NCBI GenBank assembly: GCA_018366035.1
Contig: JAGZIW010000020.1
Coordinates: forward strand, 1-18,565
Source: Butyricicoccus pullicaecorum
GTDB taxonomy: Bacteria; Bacillota; Clostridia; Oscillospirales; Butyricicoccaceae
Direction: 5' to 3'
DNA length: 18,565 bases
In this document: positions 1-8,039 of the stretch, in pieces
How the letters are laid out: every line of letters begins with the position of its first letter
Numbering within the stretch: the first letter of the stretch is position 1
Program-made: the position numbers and the translations under genes
The notes under the pieces: generated by a model
What the model saw: the letters and a program-made list of their open reading frames with translations, nothing else
The model's database searches: none
Told to the model about the DNA's origin: nothing

Positions 1-227
1 TCCGGAAGGGTTTGCGGGGTGTGTTCCAGACATACAAAGGTGCAGCTGCCGGTTAAGCCGCCGCATTCGTCTGTATGTGTCTCGTGATGGCTGCAAAGAC
101 GGGAATCTGCATACTCCTCCGTGGTGGACGTGTCGGGGTCCAGTGCCTGTACGGGAGGACTTGCAATTCCAAGGAGCATCACAGCCGACAGGACCGCTGA
201 GACGGAGCGCTTGGTGTGAAGGTTCAT
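1..227 (-). CDS. Secreted Cys/His-rich protein, N-terminal fragment (cut by window edge)
   Basis: Partial gene: 75 complete codons are visible and the rest lies beyond the left edge. Reading the minus strand from the ATG at 227, the product begins MNLHTKRSVSAVLSAVMLLG and continues to a likely signal-peptidase site after PPVQA (about residue 28). This is a classical Sec signal peptide with a basic start, a hydrophobic core and small residues at the cleavage site. After a Thr/Glu/Asp-rich stretch comes CSHHETHTDECGG, then C, FVC and LEH. This resembles the C-x-H-x-x-H-x-x-x-CG motif I know from large Firmicutes cell-surface proteins, where it may bind metal or form disulfides; that role is not established here. 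An AGAGG site sits 8 bases before the ATG, and another ATG 4 bases upstream is out of frame. Function unknown; likely exported or surface-bound. Confidence 0.72.
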   Translation of the reverse strand, partial: MNLHTKRSVSAVLSAVMLLGIASPPVQALDPDTSTTEEYADSRLCSHHETHTDECGGLTGSCTFVCLEHTPQTLP

Positions 228-283
228 ACATGTATCCTCTTTTCTTTCATAAAGTAAAAAATATAACAATTATATTAAATATT

Positions 284-312
284 ATCATATCGTACTACTG
301 GGTAAGTGTCAA
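284..312 (-). promoter_or_regulatory. Sigma-A promoter for the secreted protein
   Basis: On the minus strand a perfect -35 TTGACA (312 to 307) is followed by a 17-base spacer and TATGAT (289 to 284). It lies about 57 bases ahead of the ATG at 227, in an AT-rich stretch. This is the best consensus promoter match in the window. Confidence 0.8.
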
Positions 313-363
313 GGGAATCGGCGGCTTTTTCTGGAAATTATGGGAAATAAAGGGAAAGGATAA

Positions 364-392
364 AAATTCTGCTGTTTTGGGCAGCAGGATTT
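364..392 (-). terminator. Terminator after the mannitol-dehydrogenase-family gene
   Basis: An 11-bp stem (364-374 with 382-392, one G-T pair) closes a 7-base loop. Read on the minus strand it is followed directly by TTTTTATCC. It begins 7 bases past the stop codon of the gene ending at 400, and just upstream of the promoter for the secreted-protein gene. Confidence 0.8.
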
Positions 393-399
393 GAAAGAT

Positions 400-1998
400 T
401 TACTCTCCGCAGTATTTGTGCAGGGTCTGGCGAACGGCACCCTTTCCGGCGATCAGCTCGCGGAAGTATTCGGTCACCTTGTCTGCAACACCGACTTCAT
501 ACAGGTTCACCCCGAAAATCGGCTTGGAGGACAGAATGGGATAAAGTTGTGCTTCGGTTACCTTTTCTGCACCGAGCGTAATACCTGCAAGGTGCTTTTG
601 CAGCATTTCCAGATTGGGGTCTGGGCTCAATTCGAAAGGCTGTCCATTGTCATCTACGCCAAGCAGGTAGCGCAGCCAGCCGGCCAGTACCAGCGGGATA
701 TATTTGAGACGGCAGACACGATATTTAGGCAGAGGGGAATCATAATATCCCTCGAGCGTCTGTCCAAAGCGGAGTGCCAGCTTTTGTGAGGTATCGGTTG
801 CGATACGCTGCGGGGTATCGGGCATGAATGGGTTCGGATAACGCACGGACAATGCCTCGTGCAGATATTCGTGCGGGTCGAGAATCCCGGGGTCGGAAAC
901 CATGGGCATTGCCTCAAGCTCACTCATTCGGGTAATGAGGTTTACAAGGTCGGTATCCTTCATTTCGTCATGGATTTTGGTATATCCGAGCAAACAGCCA
1001 AAGATAGCCAGCGCCGTATCGTTCGGGTTGAGGCAGGTGCAGCCCTTCATGCGTGCGGTTTGGGATACGATGTCCGAGCGGGTAAAGATGACGCCAAGCT
1101 GCTCAAGCGGCGGGTGACCCATGGGGAAGTTGTTTTCCAGCAGTAGATACTGCGGTTGTTCGGTGTTGACAAAGGGGGCTGCGACGGTGCCCTTCTGGGT
1201 TTCGAACGGCATCATGCCGTCAAGCCCGTCCTCTTTGAGACGCTTTGCGATTTCCGGATCGGGGTGCGGTGTGATTTTGTCAATCATGGTCACAGGGAAC
1301 GTGATTTGCTCGGAAAGATAGGAAAGCTCTGCTTCATCAATCAGACCGGCAGCCTTCCACGCGTAAGCGATTTCCAGCATCGACCAGCGCAGGCGCAGGC
1401 TGTTCTGCTGGCAGTTATCCATAGAAACGAGCGCAATCGGCTGACCGCATGTGTGCATACGGTGCAGACACAGCGCGGTAATACGACCGAGCAGGCTGAT
1501 TGCCTTCGCTGGCCCGTTTTCCATATCTGCGGCAATATCAGGATACAGGTTCTTGTCGTTATCGCGCAGGGGATATGCCTTTTCGGTCAGGGTGAAAGAG
1601 ACCATTTGCAGGCTGGGTGCTGCAAAGATTTCCTGTACACGCGCATAATCTGCGGACAATGCCAGTGCCTCTGCAATGGAGGCAACGACTTCCTTTTTAA
1701 TGCGGCCATCTGCATAGAGTGTAACAGCAACACAGAGATTATCATACGCTGTGTAGCAGCGTTCGATCAGTTCTTCATCAAATGCCTCACAGCAGATGAT
1801 ACCAACATCGGTTAGTCCGGCATTGAGCATGCGCTGTGCCAAAACAGCCGGAAATGCACGAAAAATATTGCCGGCACCAAAGTGCAGCCAAGTGGGAGCG
1901 GCTTTGGTATGTGCGCGCATTGCAGGGATATCATAATGCGGCATGCGGTAGCTTTCCCAAGCGAGTGTATTCTGCAAACTTTCCAGATTCAGTTTCAT
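400..1998 (-). CDS. Mannitol dehydrogenase family NAD(P)-dependent oxidoreductase
   Basis: A 532-residue member of the polyol-specific long-chain dehydrogenase family (mannitol 2-dehydrogenase, fructuronate reductase, tagaturonate reductase). Such enzymes interconvert a keto sugar or keto acid and the matching polyol or aldonate in the cytoplasm. The N-terminal Rossmann fold shows LHFGAGNIFRAF at 38-49 (nucleotide-binding loop). Family marks follow: VSMDN near 193, MIDKITPHPDP near 238, CLNPNDTALAIFGCLLGY from 322, and NPFMPDTPQRIATDTSQK in the C-terminal helical domain. Length is normal for the clostridial subgroup. Oddity: in the family motif N-x-x-H, which supplies a catalytic His, this protein reads N324-P-N-D327. 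K318 precedes it. Substrate cannot be told from sequence; mannonate/fructuronate or a hexitol are the candidates. It has its own promoter and terminator, so it is probably monocistronic. Confidence 0.88.
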   Translation of the reverse strand: MKLNLESLQNTLAWESYRMPHYDIPAMRAHTKAAPTWLHFGAGNIFRAFPAVLAQRMLNAGLTDVGIICCEAFDEELIERCYTAYDNLCVAVTLYADGRIKKEVVASIAEALALSADYARVQEIFAAPSLQMVSFTLTEKAYPLRDNDKNLYPDIAADMENGPAKAISLLGRITALCLHRMHTCGQPIALVSMDNCQQNSLRLRWSMLEIAYAWKAAGLIDEAELSYLSEQITFPVTMIDKITPHPDPEIAKRLKEDGLDGMMPFETQKGTVAAPFVNTEQPQYLLLENNFPMGHPPLEQLGVIFTRSDIVSQTARMKGCTCLNPNDTALAIFGCLLGYTKIHDEMKDTDLVNLITRMSELEAMPMVSDPGILDPHEYLHEALSVRYPNPFMPDTPQRIATDTSQKLALRFGQTLEGYYDSPLPKYRVCRLKYIPLVLAGWLRYLLGVDDNGQPFELSPDPNLEMLQKHLAGITLGAEKVTEAQLYPILSSKPIFGVNLYEVGVADKVTEYFRELIAGKGAVRQTLHKYCGE

Positions 1999-2042
1999 AT
2001 CGTTTCACCAATCCTTTTTCATATAATGGTCATGGTACATTT

Positions 2043-2071
2043 ATTATAGCAAATACCACCTGTCTACGCCA
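2043..2071 (-). promoter_or_regulatory. Probable promoter for the mannitol-dehydrogenase-family gene
   Basis: On the minus strand a perfect TATAAT (2048 to 2043), preceded by TGC as an extended -10, lies 17 bases from a weak -35 TGGCGT (2071 to 2066). The predicted transcript start is about 38 bases ahead of the ATG at 1998. Confidence 0.6.
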
Positions 2072-2114
2072 GTACTTTTGCACAATCTGCAAAAAAATCA
2101 CGGCTTATGCGCAA

Positions 2115-2143
2115 TAGACGGCGCAGATAGAATGTGTTACAAT
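2115..2143 (+). promoter_or_regulatory. Probable promoter for the ABC-F gene
   Basis: TAGACG (2115-2120), 17-base spacer, TACAAT (2138-2143). The predicted transcript starts near 2150, leaving a leader of only about 20 bases before the ATG at 2170. That is too short for the attenuator leaders that control many antibiotic-resistance ABC-F genes. The -10 also overlaps the upstream in-frame ATG at 2134, which argues against that start. Confidence 0.55.
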
Positions 2144-2169
2144 CAATGTGCACGGAAAGGAGAGTTGAT

Positions 2170-3954
2170 ATGCTTTTATCAGCCGAGCACATTGAAAAAA
2201 ATTATGGAATGAAGCAGCTCATTCGTGATGCTTCTCTGTATGTAGATACCGGAGACAAGGTTGGAATCATTGGCATCAACGGCACAGGAAAGTCCACGCT
2301 GCTGCGCATTTTGGCACAGGCAGAGGAGCCGGACAGCGGCACGGTACAGGTATTTCCCAATGTACAGATTTCCTATATGCCGCAGAACGCGGACATGAAT
2401 GATCGGGCAACCGTATTGGAACAGGTCTTTCTGGGCTTGTCACAGGAATATCGGGAGGTTGCCGCGTATGAAGCGCGCACGATGCTCAACCGTTTGGGAA
2501 TCACAGACTATGATAAAAGGATTGGAGAACTGTCGGGCGGGCAGCGCAAGCGTGTGGCGCTGGCGACCGCGCTCATACGTCCGGCAGACGTACTGATTTT
2601 AGACGAGCCAACCAACCATCTGGATATGGAGATGGCGGCATGGCTGGAGGAGTATCTGCGGCGCTTTGCAGGCGGTATGATTCTCATTACCCATGACCGT
2701 TATTTTTTGGATCGTGTGGTCAACCGGATTGCAGAGCTGGAAAACGGCAGACTGCACAGCTATGAGACAAACTATGCGGGGTATTTGGAATACAAAGCCG
2801 AGCGCATGGAGATGGAATCGGCAAGTGCGCGCAAGCGGCAGTCGATTTTGCGCCGCGAATATCAGTGGATTATGCGGGGCGCGCGTGCCCGCGGTACCAA
2901 AAGCCGTGACCGCATTGCGCGCTATGAAGCGCTGCGCGATCAGGAGGAACCAGCGCAAACCGAAAATATCCGAATTTCCGCCCTGTCCGAGCGCATGGGG
3001 CGCAAAACGATTGAATTGGAACACGTCTGCAAGACCTATGGCTCACAGACCGTGATTGCAGACTTCTCTTATCATCTGACACGAGATGATAGGATCGGCG
3101 TTATGGGGGTCAATGGTGCGGGAAAATCGACCCTGCTCAATTTGATTGCCGGTCGTCTCCAGCCGGACAGCGGTACTGTCTCTCGGGGGCAGACCATACG
3201 CATTGGCATGTTTTCCCAAGAGGGGCGTGAGCTGGACCCAGAAATGCGCGTCATTGACTTTATTCGTGAGATTTCCAACAGTATTCAGACTGCTGAGGGG
3301 ACGCTTTCCGCATCGCAAATGCTGGAACGCTTTCTGTTTTCCGGAGATCTTCAGCACCAGAAGATTGGAAAGCTGTCGGGCGGAGAAAAGCGCAGAGTAT
3401 ATCTGCTGTCTATTCTGATGGAGGCACCCAATGTGCTGCTTTTGGACGAGCCAACCAATGACTTGGATATCGAAACACTGATGATTCTGGAGGATTACCT
3501 GACAGACTTTCGTGGAATCGTCATTGCGGTATCCCATGACCGCTATTTTCTGGACAAGATGGCAAGGACGATTTTTGAGGTGTGCAAAGGCGGGCAGGTG
3601 CGCCAGTATACAGGCAATTTTTCCGATTATCTGCAAAAGCGCCAGCCGCTGGAAAAGCCCGAAATTGTTCGGACAGAAAAAGCGGAAAAGACAGAGAAAT
3701 CAAGCACCAAGCCGCAGAAATTGAAATTTTCCTTCAATGAGCAGCGGGAATATGCAGCCATTGATGCTGAATTGGAGGAAATCGCAGACAAGATAGCAGA
3801 TTGTGACACACAAATCGCGGCATCTGCGAACGACTATGTGAAACTTCAGGAGCTTTTGGCGCAAAAGGAGGCGCTGGAGCACTTACAGGAAGAAAAAACC
3901 GATCGCTGGGTGTATCTCAATGAACTGGCGGAGAAAATCGAAGCGCAAAAATAA
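2170..3954 (+). CDS. ABC-F family ATPase, Uup/YfmR type
   Basis: A soluble 594-residue protein with two ABC ATPase domains and no membrane segment, as in the ABC-F ribosome-associated factors. Domain 1 has Walker A GINGTGKS at 35-42, LSGGQ at 121, Walker B VLILDEPTNHLD at 141 and the switch histidine in THDRYF (H175). A basic helical linker (about 195-275) includes YQWIMRGARARGTKSRDR, the part that contacts tRNA in this family. Domain 2 has GVNGAGKS at 313-320, LSGGE at 402, VLLLDEPTNDLD at 422 and SHDRYF at 455. A Lys/Glu-rich hinge (496-520) leads to a C-terminal coiled coil (521-594, ending near RWVYLNELAEKI). That tail points to Uup/YfmR, linked to relief of stalled ribosomes, rather than to drug-resistance ABC-Fs. 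I chose ATG 2170 because GGAGAG lies just before it and MLLSAEHIEKNYG is the usual family start. Confidence 0.93.
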   Translation: MLLSAEHIEKNYGMKQLIRDASLYVDTGDKVGIIGINGTGKSTLLRILAQAEEPDSGTVQVFPNVQISYMPQNADMNDRATVLEQVFLGLSQEYREVAAYEARTMLNRLGITDYDKRIGELSGGQRKRVALATALIRPADVLILDEPTNHLDMEMAAWLEEYLRRFAGGMILITHDRYFLDRVVNRIAELENGRLHSYETNYAGYLEYKAERMEMESASARKRQSILRREYQWIMRGARARGTKSRDRIARYEALRDQEEPAQTENIRISALSERMGRKTIELEHVCKTYGSQTVIADFSYHLTRDDRIGVMGVNGAGKSTLLNLIAGRLQPDSGTVSRGQTIRIGMFSQEGRELDPEMRVIDFIREISNSIQTAEGTLSASQMLERFLFSGDLQHQKIGKLSGGEKRRVYLLSILMEAPNVLLLDEPTNDLDIETLMILEDYLTDFRGIVIAVSHDRYFLDKMARTIFEVCKGGQVRQYTGNFSDYLQKRQPLEKPEIVRTEKAEKTEKSSTKPQKLKFSFNEQREYAAIDAELEEIADKIADCDTQIAASANDYVKLQELLAQKEALEHLQEEKTDRWVYLNELAEKIEAQK

Positions 3955-3966
3955 AAAACATGAAAA

Positions 3967-3994
3967 AAACAGCCCTCGTTTTCGAGGGCTGTTT
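3967..3994. terminator. Bidirectional terminator between the ABC-F and chemoreceptor genes
   Basis: A perfect 12-bp stem (AAACAGCCCTCG with CGAGGGCTGTTT) closes a TTTT loop. On the minus strand it is followed by a long T-rich tail, so it clearly serves the chemoreceptor gene ending at 4022. On the plus strand the stem itself ends in GTTT with a weaker tail, 12 bases past the ABC-F stop. Confidence 0.88.
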
Positions 3995-4021
3995 GCTTGT
4001 CTGGGAGGAAACTGGGTATGC

Positions 4022-5626
4022 TTACACGCAGTCTGCCGCGTCTGCAATATCCTTGGACAGCTTGAAGCGGCCTACCAGATTTTTGAGGTTTTCTGCTTCG
4101 TTTGCGAGCTCAATACTTGCTGCGGAATTTTCCTGCGTTGTGGCGCTGTTGTTTGCCACGACACAGGTGATTTCATCGATGCCGTTCATGATATCCTCAA
4201 TGGAGGTGGTTTGCTCGGCGGTTGCTGAGGTGATGGACGCGACCGTACCTGTGACCTCCTGTGCCAGTGTAATGACCTCGCGCAGCAGAGACGCGGTCTG
4301 CGCCACAATTTCGGTACCGTTTTTGACGGTATCCTGAGACTCCTGCACCAGAACAGAGGTGCTCTTGACAGACTCGCTGCTGCGGTTGGCAAGGGCACGG
4401 ACTTCATCTGCTACGACAGCAAACCCTTTGCCTGCGGCACCGGCACGTGCTGCCTCGACTGCGGCGTTCAGTGCCAGAATGTTGGTCTGGAAGGAGATAT
4501 CCTCAATCGCCTTGGTGATTTTTTCGATGCCGGCAGAGCTTGCGGAAATCTTGTCCATTGCCTGCACCATTTCCTGCATTTTTTCACCGCAAAGTTCGAT
4601 TTGTTCATGTACCTTGTCTACCATTTTTCCTGCATGGGCCGCGCTCGAGGCAGTGTTTCCAACGTGCTCAGAAACCTGTGCAACGGTTGCACTCAGCGAG
4701 TGCATGGAATTGTTTTCTTCCATAGAGCTGTGCGCTAAAAACTCGGTGCCGTTTGCCATCTGTGAGGAGGCTGCTGCCACATGATCTGCGCTTTTATGGA
4801 TTGTAATGACCGTGCGGTTGAGCCGATATAGAATGGTGTCGAGCGCTTCTCTGATGGCAAGGAAATCACCGTTGAAGGCAGTGTCGCAGTGAATATCGAG
4901 ATTGCCGTTGGAAATTTCGGAAAGCTCAAATTGGATTTCGCTGATATATCCCTTTAGGCTGTCTGTCATGTAGCGCATGCTGTCGGCCAGAGAGCCAAGT
5001 TCATCGGGGGAGGTATAGTTGATTTCGGTGGAAAGATTGCCGTGTGCAATCTCGAAGATTTGATCCTCCAGTTCCGAAAGCGGGTGCAGCATACGCTTGT
5101 TGACAATGCGCCAGATGATGGCAATGCTCAAAAGGTTCAGCACTAAAATGATAAGCGTAAAGCCTTTGATTCTGGCGATTCTGCGTGCGAAGAATGCCTC
5201 GGCTGCATTCACGGCTTCGTCGGACAGCGTGAAGAAATGTTCACTTTTTTGGTACAGCGCCTGTGAATCGTGCTCGCCGTCGCCATGGATCATCTGCGGT
5301 TTCAGGTCGGTGCTCCAGTAGTCCTGCATGTTCTGTACCTTTTCGAGGAAGGCACGGTCGTTTACCTTTGCAAGAGACAGCGATGGATCTCCGTTTTGCA
5401 GGGCATTCATGATTTTCTCTGTGTTCGCGATCATCTCCTCAACTGGCTGATCCATGAGGTGAAGCTTTGTAATACGCTGTGCACTGCCGCGGACGAATCC
5501 GGCAGCATTTACAATGCGGCCGTTATTTTGGTTTCTGTTGAGCATATAGAAAAGTATTCCGGAGGCAGAAAGCCCGAGGACGATCAAGGAGGACAGAATG
5601 ATTTTCATGAGTTTGTGAATTTTCAT
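4022..5626 (-). CDS. Methyl-accepting chemotaxis protein (transmembrane chemoreceptor)
   Basis: A 534-residue receptor that would signal to CheA/CheW. Order: TM1 (about 8-28), an external sensor (29-154), TM2 (155-175, GFTLIILVLNLLSIAIIWRIV region), HAMP (176-228), a second HAMP-like stretch (about 229-275), and a long cytoplasmic helical hairpin (285-520). The conserved tip reads EDISFQTNILALNAAVEAAR at 375-394, then AGAAGKGFAVVADEVRALA. The sensor starts RIVNAAGFVRGSAQR, which resembles the PilJ-like or four-helix sensors common in clostridial receptors; ligand unknown. There is no C-terminal NWETF-type CheR/CheB tether. I chose ATG 5626 because MKIHKLMKII begins a normal TM1 and AAGGGAAG lies upstream. 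An earlier in-frame ATG at 5719 would add 31 residues of low plausibility. No flagellar or che genes are nearby. Confidence 0.93.
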   Translation of the reverse strand: MKIHKLMKIILSSLIVLGLSASGILFYMLNRNQNNGRIVNAAGFVRGSAQRITKLHLMDQPVEEMIANTEKIMNALQNGDPSLSLAKVNDRAFLEKVQNMQDYWSTDLKPQMIHGDGEHDSQALYQKSEHFFTLSDEAVNAAEAFFARRIARIKGFTLIILVLNLLSIAIIWRIVNKRMLHPLSELEDQIFEIAHGNLSTEINYTSPDELGSLADSMRYMTDSLKGYISEIQFELSEISNGNLDIHCDTAFNGDFLAIREALDTILYRLNRTVITIHKSADHVAAASSQMANGTEFLAHSSMEENNSMHSLSATVAQVSEHVGNTASSAAHAGKMVDKVHEQIELCGEKMQEMVQAMDKISASSAGIEKITKAIEDISFQTNILALNAAVEAARAGAAGKGFAVVADEVRALANRSSESVKSTSVLVQESQDTVKNGTEIVAQTASLLREVITLAQEVTGTVASITSATAEQTTSIEDIMNGIDEITCVVANNSATTQENSAASIELANEAENLKNLVGRFKLSKDIADAADCV

Positions 5627-5742
5627 CGACGATACTTCCCTTCTAATAAAACAATCATACAATAATAAAATCATGCGGGAGGACGAGAAAACGATGCTTT
5701 GCGAATCGAAACGCACCAAGCCTTGGCGGCGTCCGATGGGGG

Positions 5743-7230
5743 TTATTTGTGGTAAAGACGTTTGGTCTGGTGAACCGGTTCGCAGGTCAGATTCATGCCG
5801 AGCTTTTTGAGTACATTGTCGTCCACCTGTGCGAGAATGACGGTGGAATGTATCTCACAGCCCTTGAGTTTGGGCAGCTGGTCGAGTGCCAGCGATGCCA
5901 CTGGATTGGTGGTTGCGGAAATCGAGAGTGCAATCAGTACCTCATCGGTGTGCAGACGCGGATTGTGATTGCCAAGTCCGTGGGTTTTGAGCTTTTGAAT
6001 CGGCTCGATGACAAGCGGGGGGATAAGCGGCAGCTGCTTTGGAATTTTTGCAAGGTGTTTGAGTGCGTTGAGAAGGGCTGCGGAGGAGGCGCCGAGCAGA
6101 GAGGAAGTCTTGCCGGTTACAATCGTGCCGTCAGAAAGCTCAATTGCAGCAGCCGGATTGCCTTCGGTCTGCTCTGCGCGTGCCAGTGCCGCCGCAACGA
6201 CAGGACGGTTTTCTGTGGAAATTTTTGCCTGCTGCATGAGCAGCTCCAGCTTGTGCACGGTGGTTTCATCTGCGCGGCCCTCGCGCACCTCGCAGCATGC
6301 CTGATAGTAGCGGCGAATGATCTCCTGACAGGAGGCCTCTCGGCAGGCAGCATCGTCTATGATGCAATTGCCGACCATATTGACGCCCATATCCGTTGGA
6401 GAATGATAAGGGCTTTCGCCTGCAATTTTTTCAAAAATTGCATTGACGACAGGGAAAACCTCTACATCGCGGTTATAGTTGACGGTGGTTACGCCATAGG
6501 TTTCCAGATGGAAGGGGTCAATCATATTGATGTCATTGAGGTCGGCAGTCGCTGCCTCATACGCCAGATTGACTGGGTGCTTGAGCGGCAGATTCCAAAT
6601 GGGGAAGGTCTCGAATTTTGCGTAGCCTGCGCTCACGCCGCGCTTATATTCGTGGTAGAGCTGGGAAAGGCAGGTTGCCATTTTGCCCGACCCGGGCCCC
6701 GGGGCGGTAACGACAACGAGCGGGCGCGTGGTTTCGATATACTCATTCTTTCCATACCCGTCATCGGATACGATCAGCGGCACATTGCCGGGGTATCCGG
6801 CAATGGGATAATGGGTGTACACCTGCACGCCAAGGGAAATCAGTCGACGTTTGAACGCATCGGCAGCTGCCTGTCCGGAATACTGTGTGATGACAACCGA
6901 GCCGACATATAGCCCGATGCCGCGGAACGCATCGATCAGACGCAGCACATCGACATCATAGGTAATGCCGAGGTCGGAACGCACCTTGTTTTTTTCAATA
7001 TCGCCAGCGGAAATGACAATCACAATCTCTGCCTGATTGGACAGATGGGAGAGCATACGCACCTTGCTGTCCGGCGCAAAGCCGGGCAGCACGCGGGAGG
7101 CGTGAAAATCATCAAACAGCTTGCCGCCAAATTCCAGATACAGCTTTCCCCCGAACTGCGCAATTCGCTTTTTGATATGCTCTGACTGCATGTCCAGATA
7201 TTTGTCATTATCAAATCCGATTTTATTCAT
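5743..7230 (-). CDS. DUF1846 family protein
   Basis: A 495-residue cytoplasmic protein of the DUF1846 family, widespread and well conserved in Firmicutes. The start MNKIGFDNDKYLDMQSEHI and then KLYLEFGGKLFDDFHASRVLPGF are strongly typical. Solved structures from the family exist, but I know of no firmly assigned reaction. Visible features include a glycine-rich, P-loop-like run APGPGSGKMATCLSQL at about 175-190, suggesting nucleotide or phosphate binding, and a C-terminal half rich in LPKL/IP segments. The start at 7230 is supported by family homology and a purine-rich AAGGAAGGG about 9 bases upstream; the ATG at 7263 adds an unlikely 11 residues. The chemoreceptor lies 116 bases downstream with no clear terminator between, so read-through is possible. 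Its own promoter lies at 7291-7319. Confidence 0.88.
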   Translation of the reverse strand: MNKIGFDNDKYLDMQSEHIKKRIAQFGGKLYLEFGGKLFDDFHASRVLPGFAPDSKVRMLSHLSNQAEIVIVISAGDIEKNKVRSDLGITYDVDVLRLIDAFRGIGLYVGSVVITQYSGQAAADAFKRRLISLGVQVYTHYPIAGYPGNVPLIVSDDGYGKNEYIETTRPLVVVTAPGPGSGKMATCLSQLYHEYKRGVSAGYAKFETFPIWNLPLKHPVNLAYEAATADLNDINMIDPFHLETYGVTTVNYNRDVEVFPVVNAIFEKIAGESPYHSPTDMGVNMVGNCIIDDAACREASCQEIIRRYYQACCEVREGRADETTVHKLELLMQQAKISTENRPVVAAALARAEQTEGNPAAAIELSDGTIVTGKTSSLLGASSAALLNALKHLAKIPKQLPLIPPLVIEPIQKLKTHGLGNHNPRLHTDEVLIALSISATTNPVASLALDQLPKLKGCEIHSTVILAQVDDNVLKKLGMNLTCEPVHQTKRLYHK

Positions 7231-7290
7231 AAGAACAGGCCCTTCCTTTTTCTGACACAACAAATGTCGATAGATTCATATATACATAAA

Positions 7291-7319
7291 ATTATAAAGT
7301 GTTTAGTGGGTTTTTACAA
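7291..7319 (-). promoter_or_regulatory. Promoter for the DUF1846 gene
   Basis: On the minus strand TTGTAA (7319 to 7314), a 17-base spacer and a perfect TATAAT (7296 to 7291) lie about 60 bases ahead of the ATG at 7230. The surroundings are strongly AT-rich. Confidence 0.68.
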
Positions 7320-7923
7320 CTACAAATCTATTACAACTCTATAAATTTATAACAAGAAAAATATGTAAGCAGCGAAAAAGCTGGGCGATACGTCTGCGGC
7401 GGCGGACAGCGTGGGACTGTGGCAAAATATAGGGGACTTTCCTTGGTATTTGGCAATCGGAAAGGGCTTTATATAGCATGAAACCTGTGAAGCTGGTCAG
7501 GATGCGGGAAAAGGGACAGCCGAAGTCCATGCGGTTTCTCTTTGTGCTTTGTTGGTACAGCTTGGTATGAGCTGGCGCAGGGCAGGGACGGATTATACAA
7601 AATAGAGCGGGACTATTTATGCAAAATATACAATATAAATCCCTGCTGTTTTCGGAATGGTGCGAAAGGCACAATTGTTTTTGGGGATTTGGAACAAATT
7701 TTTTATAAAACTAACAAATGATAAGCCCGAATATTACAAGGAATTACAAGCAGAAGGCTAGAAAGAACATCAGAATATGAACAAGAATTTATAAAAATGC
7801 CAAGGAAAAAGCGGAAAAGGCACAAGGCACGGAAGAAGCAAAACAAAACCCCTCATTTTTTTAACAGAAGTGCATAAATGAACAAAGAAAAATTAAGCAT
7901 ACTTACAATAGTGCACAATCGGC
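7320..7923. other. About 600 bp without a convincing gene
   Basis: I found no ORF here with a ribosome site and plausible composition. The 111-codon minus frame (7674-7339) is Cys/Ser/Pro-rich and matches nothing I recognise. The left part (7380-7680) is mixed in composition and carries several modest inverted repeats: 7436-7463 (CTTTCC with GGAAAG), 7551-7573 (CAGCT with AGCTG), and 7606-7646 (GCGGGA then TTTATG, pairing with TATAAA then TCCCTGC). The right part (7690-7900) is A/purine-rich with many AAG and AAA runs. It could be a decayed gene, a non-coding RNA, or a large control region for the importer. Nothing decides between these. Confidence 0.4.
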
Positions 7924-7952
7924 TTGACAGCGCCCATGGAAAGACTTAAAAT
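7924..7952 (+). promoter_or_regulatory. Promoter of the sugar importer operon
   Basis: A perfect -35 TTGACA (7924-7929), a 17-base spacer and TAAAAT (7947-7952) lie 88 bases ahead of the binding-protein ATG. Just past the -10, at 7964-7980, is an imperfect palindrome (CCTG, 9 bases, CAGG) that could be an operator covering the transcript start; that role is a guess. Confidence 0.72.
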
Positions 7953-7990
7953 ATAGACAATGACCTGTTGGTTTTGCAGGCGAAATTTTA

Positions 7991-8016
7991 GTGTTCCGCA
8001 CAAAAATGCGGGACAT
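7991..8016 (+). promoter_or_regulatory. Hairpin in the 5' leader of the binding-protein mRNA
   Basis: A stem of up to 10 bp (GTGTTCCGCA with TGCGGGACAT, including two G-T pairs) closes a CAAAAA loop between the promoter and the AGAGAGG ribosome site at about 8025. No T-run follows, so it is not a terminator. A 5' stabilising hairpin or a protein-binding site are the likely options. Confidence 0.45.
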
Positions 8017-8039
8017 GAAAGAAAAGAGAGGTTAGCATT

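Noticed and set aside
77..394. A 105-codon plus-strand frame at the left edge
   Set aside because: It opposes the signal peptide of the secreted protein and runs through that gene's promoter and the terminator at 364-392.
2134..2169. Earlier in-frame ATG of the ABC-F gene, adding 12 residues
   Set aside because: It overlaps the predicted -10 hexamer and lacks a ribosome site; ATG 2170 has GGAGAG and the usual family start.
5749..6912. A 387-codon plus-strand frame opposite the DUF1846 gene
   Set aside because: Shadow of a conserved family member; no ribosome site or recognisable domain.
7339..7674. A 111-codon minus-strand frame in the non-coding stretch
   Set aside because: Cys/Ser/Pro-rich composition and no matching motif. 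The sequence before its ATG (AAAAACAATT) has no ribosome site.
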